A stretch of DNA of 61,591 bases. Source: Streptomyces sp. man185. GTDB taxonomy: Bacteria; Actinomycetota; Actinomycetes; Streptomycetales; Streptomycetaceae. The notes under the pieces were generated by a model. It saw only the letters and a list, made by a program, of their open reading frames with translations. It was not told where the DNA came from and searched no databases. The position numbers were made by a program, and so were the translations under genes. The stretch lies in the NCBI GenBank assembly GCA_002551355.1, contig NTHE01000049.1, positions 1 through 61,591 of the forward strand, written 5' to 3'. Of the stretch, positions 53,274 through 61,591 are shown piece after piece (the stretch's first letter is position 1; each line of letters opens with the position of its first letter).

Positions 53274-53991
53274 GCTCGCTCCTTCTGGACGGTCACTCGA
53301 TCACCGCCCAGTCTTGACCGGCCGCCCGGGCGGGGACCAGGCCCGGGAGTCCTCGACACAGGGCAACGAAACTGCCCTTTCCGGGCCCTCGTACGCCGCG
53401 TGGCACTGCCCTGGGCGGTTCGCTCGGAACGTGCGCCCTATTCGCGGTCGCCGCCGCGCAATCCGCCCGCCCACATGAAGAGATCGAGAACACCGTGTTA
53501 CGGAACAGCTCGACCCCGTCGCCCGGGCCGGGGGATTGACGGAAAGGCCCGACGGCGCGCCGGGGACCCCATGTGTTCGGTATCTCTTTTTCCCGGTAAA
53601 CCCCCGATGGCCGATATCCGTCCGGGGGTGCCGGGGAAACGTTCCCAGGTGATGTGATTCGGCCAGAATGCGCCGAGAAGGCAGGTGGATTCGGTCGGGT
53701 TCGGATGCGGGAAACGGGCGCGAACACGCTCCGAACGGGCGCACCTCGACCTTCACCGAACCGTCAGAACTGGTCCTGAGCTGGCCCGTTCGTGCCCGCG
53801 GCCACCGGAAGCGGATATTCTTCCGGTGCTGTCGCCGCCGCGGGCGACCGAACTGCTCGAGACCTCTGGTGTATCCGGGAGGGCGAATCCGCCATCGCCC
53901 GGCACGCCGGGTTTCCTCTCGGCAGGGTTTCTGCTGTTGTCTCGTCGAGAGGTGAAGCAGAGCGCTGGGCGTCGCTGTTTCTATGGTGTTT
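53274..53991. other. intergenic region upstream of the sheath operon
   Basis: 718 bases with no supported gene in either direction; the open frames here show no coding bias. It likely carries the promoter and leader of the contractile operon. It contains GGGAAACGTTCCC (53634-53646), a near-palindrome whose minus strand carries GGAAC, an ECF-like -35 element, but no certain -10. Confidence 0.45.
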
Positions 53992-55332
53992 CTATCGTGC
54001 GAGATCGCTCAGGACGCCGCTGACATTCAGAACCTGATGGCACCCGGAAGCCTGTGTCCCGGTGGCCGGAGTGCCGGGCTTGGCACAGGTGACGGACGCG
54101 GTGACGGTGGCGTTCTCCGGAACCTGAATGGGGGTGACCCAGTGGTAGTCCTGGTTGCGGAAGGTCTCCAGAGCGATCGTCGTGATCTTGCGCTCTCCGA
54201 AGGAGATCGTCACGACGCCTTCGTCGCCCTGGAAGTTCGCCACCACGATGTCGGTGACGCCGAACACCTTCCCGGCCGGCACCTTGTAGGCGCCCTCTTC
54301 CGTGGCCCCCGCCCGGGTCTGCACGTCGATGGTCTCGGACGCCTGCTGGCCCCCTCCACCGGCCCCGCCGTTGCCGCCGCCCCCGCCGCCCGGGCCGGAA
54401 CCGCCGCCACCCGGTCCCTTTCCGTCCGGACCGGTTCCCTCTCCCTGACCGCCTGCCGGATTCTCCGCACCGCCGGGCGGGGCCGACCCCTGCTCCTTGC
54501 CCCGCTCGGTCTCCTCCTGCGCGGCCTTCGCCCCGGCCTGTTTGGCCGTGCTCTGCACCGCGGGCCGCACCAGGGCGAACCATGCGAGCAGCAGCGCCAG
54601 CAGCGCCGCCAGCACGATCAGCAACCACTTGGGCAGCACGGGTATCTGGGCGAACTCCCCGGGCAGCGGCTCGGATCCACCGGCCGGCTCGACCTCGGCC
54701 TCGGCGGCCTCGGACTCGGCGTCCGCTTCGGCGGCCTCGGACGCCAGGACCTCGAACGGCCAGGTGACGGGCTCGCCGAACCAGATCAGCTTCCTGGCCC
54801 GGACCTTCAGCCGGACCTCCGCCGACTCGCCCGGCTCCAGCCGCTTCCTGTCCGGTGCGAAGGCGAGGCGCAGATCCTCCCCGTCCTGCCTGCCCGCGAG
54901 GGCCACGTCGACCGGGGTGTTCCCCCTGTTCTGCACGGCGGTACGGAAACGGGCGCCCAGCCAGCCCCGGCGGCGGCGCGGCTCCAGCTCGGTGCGGAGC
55001 TCGTGGAAGGGCTCCACGGTCACCGTGGACTCGGGAACCACCACCGACTCGGGCCGCTCCGCGGGCAGCACCCGTACAGCCAGGGGGGTTTCGCCCGCCC
55101 GGACCTCGTGGGAGCGGGGCGGGGCGAAGGTGAGGGTCACCGTCTCGGAGGTGCCCGGGTACAGCGACACACGCGCCGGCTCGACGGTGGTCCAGGCCGC
55201 GCAGTCGCCGACCACTTCGAGGGTGTAGGCCTCGACGATGTCGCCGTCGTTGCGCACGGTCAGGGTGGTCGTCGCGGTACCGCCCGGCGACACCGTCACC
55301 GTGGGGCTTTCGAGTTCGGCAGATGTGGTCAC
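53992..55332 (-). CDS. Ig-like membrane-anchored protein upstream of the CIS
   Basis: A 446-residue protein. Residues 1-100 form an Ig-like/CARDB-type sandwich (VTVSPGGTATTTLTVRNDGD), 105-195 a second one (FRTAVQNRGNTPVDVALAG), then an acidic linker and one membrane helix at 236-255 (WLLIVLAALLALLLAWFALV). A Gly/Pro-rich stretch precedes a C-terminal beta domain (330-446; GKVFGVTDIVVANFQGDEG). GTG 55332 is chosen because homology starts there. It is divergent from the LuxR regulator and lies upstream of the sheath gene on the same strand. Similar membrane proteins occur in other Streptomyces eCIS loci; the role may be anchoring. Confidence 0.75.
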   Translation of the reverse strand: MTTSAELESPTVTVSPGGTATTTLTVRNDGDIVEAYTLEVVGDCAAWTTVEPARVSLYPGTSETVTLTFAPPRSHEVRAGETPLAVRVLPAERPESVVVPESTVTVEPFHELRTELEPRRRRGWLGARFRTAVQNRGNTPVDVALAGRQDGEDLRLAFAPDRKRLEPGESAEVRLKVRARKLIWFGEPVTWPFEVLASEAAEADAESEAAEAEVEPAGGSEPLPGEFAQIPVLPKWLLIVLAALLALLLAWFALVRPAVQSTAKQAGAKAAQEETERGKEQGSAPPGGAENPAGGQGEGTGPDGKGPGGGGSGPGGGGGGNGGAGGGGQQASETIDVQTRAGATEEGAYKVPAGKVFGVTDIVVANFQGDEGVVTISFGERKITTIALETFRNQDYHWVTPIQVPENATVTASVTCAKPGTPATGTQASGCHQVLNVSGVLSDLAR

Positions 55333-55538
55333 TCTGCGACGGTAGGCCGCCCGCACCGCTCGGCAGCAGAGACGCGAGGGCAACAGGCGGGCAGGGGTGG
55401 TGCCCCGCGGGCCCACCGGGACGATGTCCCCGCGCCCCCTCCGCGGGCCCGCGCGCCCTGCCCCGACCGGCGAAGAGGCGATACGAGCACCAGCAGGCAT
55501 ATCGGGCTGAAGTATCTGAGGAAGACGGGCACGGAACG

Positions 55539-56267
55539 ATGACGACGATCACGGACACGACGACGACCAGCACGACTGCACGCGGGCAGTCCCGCAGGCC
55601 CGACGCGGCGGACCGCCGCACGGCCGGCCCCGGGGGAGCGCCCGGGGCCAGGGTCTCCGTAGCGGTGTACGCGGAGGACCTGATCCTGCAGACCGGAATG
55701 ATCCACCAACTGCGCGTGCGCCCCGAGATAGAACTGCTGCCGGAGGCCGAGGCGGACCGGGCACAGGTCTCCCTGGTCGTGGTGGACACGGTGGGCGAGT
55801 CCACCGTCCAGCTCCTGCACCGCCTCCAGCGCAACACCTCCACCCGTACCGGACTGGTCGTCGGGTTCTTCGAGTCGGGCGCCCTCCAGACCATGATCGA
55901 GTGCGGGGTCGCCGCCGTCCTCCGGCGCGGCGAGGCCGACCAGGACCGGCTCGTCCACCTGGTGCGCGCGATGGCCAACGGCGAAGGCGTCCTGCCGGGC
56001 GATCTGCTCGGCAAGCTCCTCGACCACGTCAGCTCCCTCCAGCGGACGGTCCTCGACCCTCGCGGGCTCACCCTGTCCACGCTCACCGCGCGCGAGGCGG
56101 AGATGATCCGGCTGGTCTCGGAGGGCTGCGACACCGCGGAGATCGCCCGGAAGACCTCGTACTCGGAACGCACCGTCAAGAACGTGCTGCACGAGGTCGC
56201 GACCCGCCTGGAGCTGCGCAACCGGGCCCACGCGGTGGGTTACGCGATGCGGCACGGGCTGATCTGA
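55539..56267 (+). CDS. LuxR-family regulator with atypical receiver, CIS-linked
   Basis: A 242-residue regulator. The N-terminal 30 residues are Thr/Arg-rich. Residues about 38-150 look like a receiver fold (VSVAVYAEDLILQTGMIHQL; SLVVVDTVGES) with an Asp at the strand 3 end but without the usual acidic pair and with a poorly conserved Thr/Lys. The C-terminus is a clear LuxR HTH (LTAREAEMIRLVSEGCDTAE; SYSERTVKNVLHEV). ATG 55539 with GGAACG before it. It stands between the two arms of the injection-system cluster, so it is a good candidate local regulator. Confidence 0.85.
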   Translation: MTTITDTTTTSTTARGQSRRPDAADRRTAGPGGAPGARVSVAVYAEDLILQTGMIHQLRVRPEIELLPEAEADRAQVSLVVVDTVGESTVQLLHRLQRNTSTRTGLVVGFFESGALQTMIECGVAAVLRRGEADQDRLVHLVRAMANGEGVLPGDLLGKLLDHVSSLQRTVLDPRGLTLSTLTAREAEMIRLVSEGCDTAEIARKTSYSERTVKNVLHEVATRLELRNRAHAVGYAMRHGLI

Positions 56268-56453
56268 GGAACGGCCGGCCCGCGCCGGGCGGGACGGGGC
56301 GCCTGTGCGTCCGCCACGGCCCGGAGCGCCGGTCACCCGCCGCAAAGGGCAGCGGTCCCTTCCCCTGCTCCGGGTACTCGCGGCCTGTCCTTCGCCCCCG
56401 CGCGGGCGCGAAGCTGGCCGGTGGAGAGTCATCGACAGACTGTGAGGTGGGCC

Positions 56454-59400
56454 GTGACCGGCACTGCTGGCCCGGCGAAGCATTTCCGGCTGGGCCGACT
56501 GACCGGTGCGGTGGTGCTGTTGGCGCCGCTGCTGCTGGTCGGCTCGGCCGCCGCACCGGACGGGGCGGGCGAGGCCGTCGCCGCCGTGGCGGACGCCGAC
56601 CCGGCCCAGGCGGGGCGCATCGCCTTCGCCGGCACCGAACACCGCAGCCTCGGGCGGGCGAACGACCAGGACACCACCGACCCGCTGTTCGGCGACGGGC
56701 CCGCCCACTACGACCAGGACCCCTCCGCCCGCGGTGACGTCCTGGTCTTCACCAGCCTGCGCGACAGCGCCGAGCCCCAGGTGTACGTGCGCGGCGCGGA
56801 CGGGTCCGTTCGGCGTCTCACCACCGACCGGGACGCGGCCCGCCCCGAACTCTCCCCGGACGGACGGACCGTCGTCTTCGACTCCGCCGAGCCCGGACCC
56901 GGCGAAGCGGTCCAGCGCGACCTGTGGTCGGTCGGCGTCGACGGCTCGAACCTGCGGCGGCTCACCGACACCGCCGACAACGAGGAGTCCCCGACCTGGT
57001 CCCCGGACGGCACGCGGATCGCGTACGCCGGCGACGGCGACGCCGTGCTCGGATGGCAGATATACGTGCGGGACGTCGCCGGCGGCCCGCAGACCCGGAT
57101 CAGCGACGCAGCGGCCGGCGATGCCACCGAGCCGTCCTGGAACCCGGGCGCCGACCCCGCCGACCGGAACATCGTCGCGTACACCCTCACCACCAACCCC
57201 GACCCGAACGTCGACGACGGCACCGAACTGCGCGCCACCGAGGGCCTCGGCACCGACCGGCCGCTGCTGGCCGGCGGGCACGCCGAGTGGGGCACTCGCT
57301 CCGCCTCCTGGCTGCCCGACGGCAAGAACGTCGTCTTCCTCAGCCCGTACCACACCTGCGGCTGCGACGACTTCGACCACGTCTACCGGGTGACCGCCTT
57401 CGACGGCAACCCGCCGGAACAACTGGTCAACGAGAACCGCGAGGTCGGGCCGCCCACCTGGTTCCCCCCGGCCGGGACCGTCGTCGTCCCCCGCATCACC
57501 CCGGACCCCGAGACCGTCAAGAAGCCGGACGAGCTGCTGGCCGCCGCGCAGATCGTGACGCTCCAGGACGTGCGCCAGGACGGCTCCGACCCCCGCGACC
57601 TGGGTCTCGCGATCCTCAAGGAGGACCCGGCGGCGCGCACCAACGACGACGCCGCCGTGGACCCCCTGTTCAACCCGGGCGCGGGCTACGACCCGTGGAC
57701 CGAGCGGCAGAGCTACACCCCCGACGGCCGCCGCATCGTCGTCACCCGCTTCGAGGACACCGACGCCGGACGGATCGAGCGGATCTGGATGACCGACGCC
57801 GACGGGAGCAACGCGGCGGAGCTGCCGCTCGCCGGACGCGGCGCGAACGACTGGGACACCGACCCCGCCTTCTCGCCCGACGGCACCAAGCTCGTGTTCA
57901 CCCGCACCTCGCCCGGCGGCACCGGCGACGCGGCGGGCCCGAGCCGGATCCTCATCGCCGACGTCGCCAGCGGCGAGATCCTCGACGAGGTCCGGCCGCC
58001 CGCGGGCCAGCAGGCGGGCGGCGACGCCCAGCCCACCTGGTCCTCCGACGGGGCCAACCTCGCCTTCACGCGTAACCAGACCATCAACGGCAACGGCGGC
58101 AACAAGCACATCTGGGTCGCGCCGGTCGCCGACCTCGGCAGCCAGCGGGACCTGAGCGCCACCATCTGCCCCGGCGCCTGCGAGGTCATCGACGACAGCC
58201 CCGCGTTCTCCCCGGACGGTCTGAAGGTCGCCTTCAACCGCAAGGACGGCGGCGGCCGGGTCAACCAGCAGGCCGGCGTCCTCGTCAAGCCCTTGAGCGG
58301 TGGCGGCTGCCGGGTCGTGCTGCCCTCCGTCCAGAAGGACAACCCGGCCGGCTGCGACCTGCCCATCCCCGACACCACCGCGACCGGCCCCCACCAGCCC
58401 CGCGACGTGGCCTGGACCCCCGGCGGCGACAAGCTCGTCTTCACCGCGCGCCGGGAACTCGCCCCGAACTCCATGGAGCAGCTCTCCGTCCTCGACATCG
58501 CCTCCGGCGACCTGGCTCCCGTCGACAACGCGCACGCCGGACGGCAGAAGGAGCCCGCCCTCCAGCAGTCCGTCGACCTCTCGCTGACCGCGCCACCCAC
58601 CCAGCCCGCCGTGGAGGTCGGCTCCGACACCGAGGTGACCATCACCGTCGCCAACCGGGGGCCCGCCCCCTCGCCCGGCACCACCCTCACCGTCGACGCC
58701 CCGCCCGGCGTACGGCTGGAGGAGCTGACCACCGACGCCGGAACCTGCGCCCCCGCCACCCCCCAGTGCGCCCTCGGCATCGTGCCGCCCGGCGCCGACG
58801 TGGAGATCACCGCCCGGCTGACCGGCGTCACCACCGGCATCCAGCGCGTCAACTGGTCCGTCACCGGGGCCGTCATCGACCCCAACCCCACGGACAACGC
58901 CACCGGCACGATCGTCCCGGTCGAGGACGCCCCGCCGCCGACCCCGCCCCCGCCGTCCCCGACCCCTCCTCCGACGACCCCGGCGCCCACCCCGCCGCCC
59001 ACGACCACCCCGCCTCCGCCGCCGGCCCCGGCGCCCCCGCCTGTCTCTTATACACATCTAGATGTGTATAAGAGACAGGCCCACCCCGCCGCCCACGACC
59101 ACCCCGCCTCCGCCGCCGGCCCCGGCGCCCCCGCCGCCCGCGCCCGAGGCCGGACCCGCCGTCATCGTGCGGGCCCAGCCCAGCCCCGGCTATGTCGGCG
59201 GCAAGGTCGTGGTGACGTACACCGTGCGCAACGGGAGGAACGCCCTGGCCACCGGCCTCCGGCTGGACCTCGGGCTGCCCCGGGGCATCCCCGCCGGAGC
59301 GCTCCCGGCGGGATGCACCGCCCGGGCCTGCACGCTCCCCGACCTCACGCCCCAGGCGTCCGCGGTCATCAGCGTCGTCCTCTCGCCCGACCGGGCGCTC

Positions 59401-59790
59401 CGTACGACGATCACCGCGTCGCTCACCACCACCGGCACCGACGCCGACCTCCGCGACAACGTCGACCGGATCCCGCTGCGCATCCTCCAGCCCCGCATCG
59501 TCGCGGTGCCGAAGGTCGGCAAGCCCGGCTTCGTCACCTCCGTACGCGGCAAGGACTTCCCGCCCGGCGCGCCCGTAACCCTCAGCTGGAAGCCCGGGAT
59601 CACCGCCGCCGCGGCCCCGACCCGGCCGCTGGGCGACGGCACGTTCATCGCCCAGCTCCTCATCCTGGCCAAGGACCGGACCGGGCCGCGCGTCATCACC
59701 GCGAAGGGCCCCGGCTTCAGCCCCGTGAAGACGGACTTCCTCGTGGTGCTCGGCACGATCACCCCGCCCGACGAGGTGATCCGCCGATGA
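56454..59790 (+). CDS. secreted PD40 beta-propeller/DUF11 protein, broken by an assembly artefact
   Basis: An exported protein: signal peptide to about residue 36 (RLTGAVVLLAPLLLVGSAAA), then at least eight PD40/TolB-like blades (LSPDGRTVVF, WSPDGTRIAY, FSPDGTKLVF, FSPDGLKVAF), a DUF11/CARDB domain, a Pro-rich linker, and a second CARDB plus IPT-like domain. At 59041 the frame is broken by two adapter ends and a 56-base duplication. Removing 59041-59134 (94 bases) restores one frame from GTG 56454 to 59790, 1080 residues. The start is supported by AGGTGG; GTG 56421 and 56442 are alternatives. Such proteins precede the DUF4255 gene in Streptomyces eCIS loci; function unknown. Confidence 0.8.
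58985..59134. repeat. 56-bp duplication flanking the adapter artefact
   Basis: Bases 58985-59040 and 59079-59134 are identical and lie on either side of the two adapter ends. The duplicate is the overlap of two reads or contigs that were joined through adapter sequence. Confidence 0.9.
59041..59078. other. back-to-back Nextera mosaic ends, artefact
   Basis: CTGTCTCTTATACACATCT (59041-59059) followed by AGATGTGTATAAGAGACAG (59060-59078) is a perfect head-to-head pair of Tn5 mosaic ends. It is library adapter, not a natural transposon. Confidence 0.97.
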
Positions 59791-60491
59791 TCCACGAAGT
59801 CGACGAAGGGATCCGGCTGCTGCTCGCCGAGTCCGGTCTGGAGGACAGCGGCGTCGACCTGGTCTTCGACGCCCCGACGAAGGACTGGTCCGCCCGCCGC
59901 AACGCCCCGACCATCAGTGTCTTCCTGCACGGCATCCGCGAGGACGCCGGCCGGCGGCGCACCGGCACGGCGGAGACGCACGACGGGGAGGGCGTCGTCA
60001 TCGGGTGGCGGACCCCGCCGCGCTGGTTCGAGCTGACCTATCTGGTCACCGCCTGGACCAACCGCCCGCAGGACGAACACCGCCTTCTCTCCGAGGTGTT
60101 GCGCACCCTCGTCCGCTCCGACGTGCTCCCCGCCCGGATGCACACCGGCAGCCTCGCCGAACTCGGACTGACCGTGGAGCTGGAGGCGGCGGGCCCCGGA
60201 GCCGGCGGCCCGTCCGCCTCCGACGTCTGGTCCGCCCTCGGCGGCGAGCTGAAGGCCGCCATCGACCTCCGGGTCATCGCACCGCTGGCCGGCGAACGCA
60301 CCGCCGCGGGGCCGCCGGTCACCGAGGGCCTCGTCATGAAGGCCGCACCGCACCTGGACGGCGACGACGAGGGCCCCGGCCGCCGGCTGCGCTACGACGG
60401 AGCGACCGACCCGGGCGGGCAGGGCTTCGCCGCACCCCGGGAGCGACGACTGCCGCCCGGCCGACGCAAGCGGGGGAACGCCGCACGATGA
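59787..60491 (+). CDS. CIS tail terminator (DUF4255)
   Basis: A 234-residue DUF4255 protein, the tail terminator class (Afp16-like) that caps the distal end of tube and sheath. Characteristic start MIHEVDEGIRLLLAESGLED and core WFELTYLVTAWTNRPQDEHR, LLSEVLRTLV. A basic C-terminal tail (RERRLPPGRRKRG) is extra. ATG 59787 overlaps the preceding stop (ATGA), and its own stop overlaps the next start, so the three genes are one operon. It carries the same function as the structural arm although on the opposite strand. Confidence 0.9.
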   Translation: MIHEVDEGIRLLLAESGLEDSGVDLVFDAPTKDWSARRNAPTISVFLHGIREDAGRRRTGTAETHDGEGVVIGWRTPPRWFELTYLVTAWTNRPQDEHRLLSEVLRTLVRSDVLPARMHTGSLAELGLTVELEAAGPGAGGPSASDVWSALGGELKAAIDLRVIAPLAGERTAAGPPVTEGLVMKAAPHLDGDDEGPGRRLRYDGATDPGGQGFAAPRERRLPPGRRKRGNAAR

Positions 60492-61591
60492 CCCTGGCAC
60501 CCCAACAGCACGACGGAAACGGCACGTTGACCGACGTCGAGGAACTCTGGGAGCGGCTCGGCCGCGTCGAACAACGGGTCCGGGAAGCCGTCGCGGCCCG
60601 CCGGGCCGCCGACCCGGATCCCGATGACCCCTACCGGGGCCAGTACCTCACCCCCGAGGGCGCGGCCCGCATCCTGGAGACCCGCGACGCGTTCGCGCCC
60701 GTACCGGCGTACGGGGACGGGGCGCCGTCAGCCGCGGAAGGGGGCAGGCTCGGCCGACTGGCCGAACGCTTCGGCCTCACCCCGCCGGACGTCGAACTCC
60801 TGCTGGTCGCCCTCGCCCCGGACATCGACACCCGGTTCGAGCGGCTGTACGGCTATCTCAACGACGACCTCACCCGCCGCCGGCCCACCATCGGTCTGGC
60901 CCTGGAACTCTGCGAGCTGCCCGCCGCCGGCTCCGGCCGCTTCCGGTTCTCCCCGGCCGCGCCGCTCGTCGCGGGTGGCCTGCTGGAGATCGCCGAGCCC
61001 GAACGTCCCTTTCTGTCAAGGCTGTTGAGGGTCCCGGACCGAGTCGCTGCGCACCTCATCGGCGACGACGAGACCGACGGCCGGCTGCGCGGGATCGTCC
61101 GGGAGGCCGAGCAGACGGCGGAGCCGGACGAGCGGCCCGAGGTCCCCCGGGTCGCGGCCGCCCTCGGTACCGGCAGCGGCCTGGTGCACCTGCTCGACCG
61201 GGGCGGCGACCCGCACGGCCTCGCGGTCGACGCACTGCACGCCGCAGGACGTCGCCCGCTCGTCGTCGACATCGCCGCCCTCGCCGCCGCACCCGAACCG
61301 GCCCCGCTCGTCAGGGCGTTGGCGACCGAGGCCCGGCTCGGCCGGGCCGGGGTGGTCCTCGGCCCGCTCGAAACGCTCGCCCCCGAACGCCCCGAAGGGG
61401 CCCGGCTGCTCGGGTCCCTGTGCGCGGCGCTCGGCTCCACGCCCCTGATCGCGTACGGGAAGAAGAGCTGGGACCCGCTGTGGACCGCGGAGAGCCCGGT
61501 GCCCGTCAGCGTCCCGCCCCCCGGCCCCGACGGCATGGCGCGCCAGTGGCGGCGGGCGCTCGCCGACGCGGGCCGGTCGGTCGGCCTGTCC
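60488..61591 (+). CDS. CDC48-like AAA+ ATPase, N-terminal part (runs off window)
   Basis: 368 codons, open to the window edge. The sequence fits the N-terminal half of the AAA+ ATPase typical of eCIS loci (Afp15-like): a helical start (LWERLGRVEQRVREAVAARR), then RLAERFGLTPPDVELLLVAL and LYGYLNDDLTRRRPTIGLAL, which resemble the helical N-domain. A first, apparently degenerate AAA-like domain follows (GTGSGLVHLLDRGG in place of a Walker A; RPLVVDIAALAA). The active Walker A and B should be downstream, outside the window. Role in particle assembly is inferred from family. ATG 60488 overlaps the DUF4255 stop. Confidence 0.85.
   Translation, partial: MTLAPQQHDGNGTLTDVEELWERLGRVEQRVREAVAARRAADPDPDDPYRGQYLTPEGAARILETRDAFAPVPAYGDGAPSAAEGGRLGRLAERFGLTPPDVELLLVALAPDIDTRFERLYGYLNDDLTRRRPTIGLALELCELPAAGSGRFRFSPAAPLVAGGLLEIAEPERPFLSRLLRVPDRVAAHLIGDDETDGRLRGIVREAEQTAEPDERPEVPRVAAALGTGSGLVHLLDRGGDPHGLAVDALHAAGRRPLVVDIAALAAAPEPAPLVRALATEARLGRAGVVLGPLETLAPERPEGARLLGSLCAALGSTPLIAYGKKSWDPLWTAESPVPVSVPPPGPDGMARQWRRALADAGRSVGLS

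Noticed and set aside
55329..59057. A 1242-residue minus-strand open frame
   Set aside because: It is antisense to the PD40 protein and the LuxR gene, starts in the adapter, and has the low-complexity composition of a GC-rich shadow frame.
59041..59078. Natural transposon or inverted-repeat element
   Set aside because: It is an exact head-to-head pair of Nextera mosaic ends with a read-overlap duplication around it, which is a library artefact.
59060..59790. A separate gene beginning MCIRDR just after the adapter
   Set aside because: MCIRDR is the translation of the adapter. The region is the continuation of the PD40/DUF11 gene once the 94-base artefact is removed.
39560..61591. Prophage
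   Set aside because: There are no capsid, portal, terminase, integrase, holin or lysin genes, and the AAA+ ATPase, DUF4255 and DUF6760 genes are marks of an eCIS.

Overview
The window is high-GC DNA with strong GC bias at third codon positions, SARP/AfsR-type regulation, GTG starts, many secreted or lipidated proteins, and a glgB-mak-treS-glgE // glgP cluster. This is what a Streptomyces or close actinomycete chromosome looks like. Two Nextera transposon mosaic ends lie in the sequence (14-32 and 59041-59078). The window is therefore assembled short-read data, and the second site is a chimeric artefact that breaks a real gene.

Region 1 (1-9117) is alpha-glucan metabolism. On the minus strand run glgE, treS (overlapping by 4 bases), mak and the start of glgB. 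This is the route trehalose -> maltose -> maltose-1-phosphate -> alpha-1,4-glucan -> branched glucan. The glycogen-phosphorylase-like glgP is divergent. A glgX-type debranching enzyme lies further on (26453-28729).

Region 2 (9.2-33 kb) is mixed chromosomal content: a secreted alginate-lyase-fold protein with a readable promoter; a secreted M4 metalloprotease; a TetR regulator and FAD monooxygenase sharing a double palindromic operator; an odd tRNA-like element; a MerR regulator; a GPP34 protein; a DUF3159 membrane protein; a large SARP-NB-ARC-TPR regulator divergent from a small secreted protein, with SARP-like direct repeats between them; a heterodimeric ABC exporter; an ABC/LuxR chimeric pseudogene; glgX; two tandem L,D-transpeptidase lipoproteins; an enoyl-CoA hydratase; and an anti-sigma-type ATPase.

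Region 3 (33.6-39.2 kb) holds a degenerate NodB-fold lipoprotein, a two-EF-hand protein, a CopD-like membrane protein whose 3' end is replaced by a MITE-like element, a type-B carboxylesterase, an orphan C-terminal fragment of a secreted protein, and a class I terpene synthase with intact metal-binding motifs.

Region 4 (39.5 kb to the end) is a contractile injection system (phage-tail-like, eCIS type). The minus-strand operon reads sheath, tube, a CxxC protein, a DUF6760 protein, a 1086-residue Pro/Ala-rich protein with ten (V/L)QR motifs, second tube, LysM baseplate protein, VgrG-like spike, PAAR tip, gp25-like, baseplate J (gp6-like), P2 gpI-like, and a zinc-ribbon/TM/discoidin-like protein. 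Upstream are a divergent Ig-like membrane protein and an atypical LuxR regulator. A plus-strand arm carries a PD40/DUF11 protein, a DUF4255 tail terminator and the start of a CDC48-like AAA+ ATPase that runs off the window.
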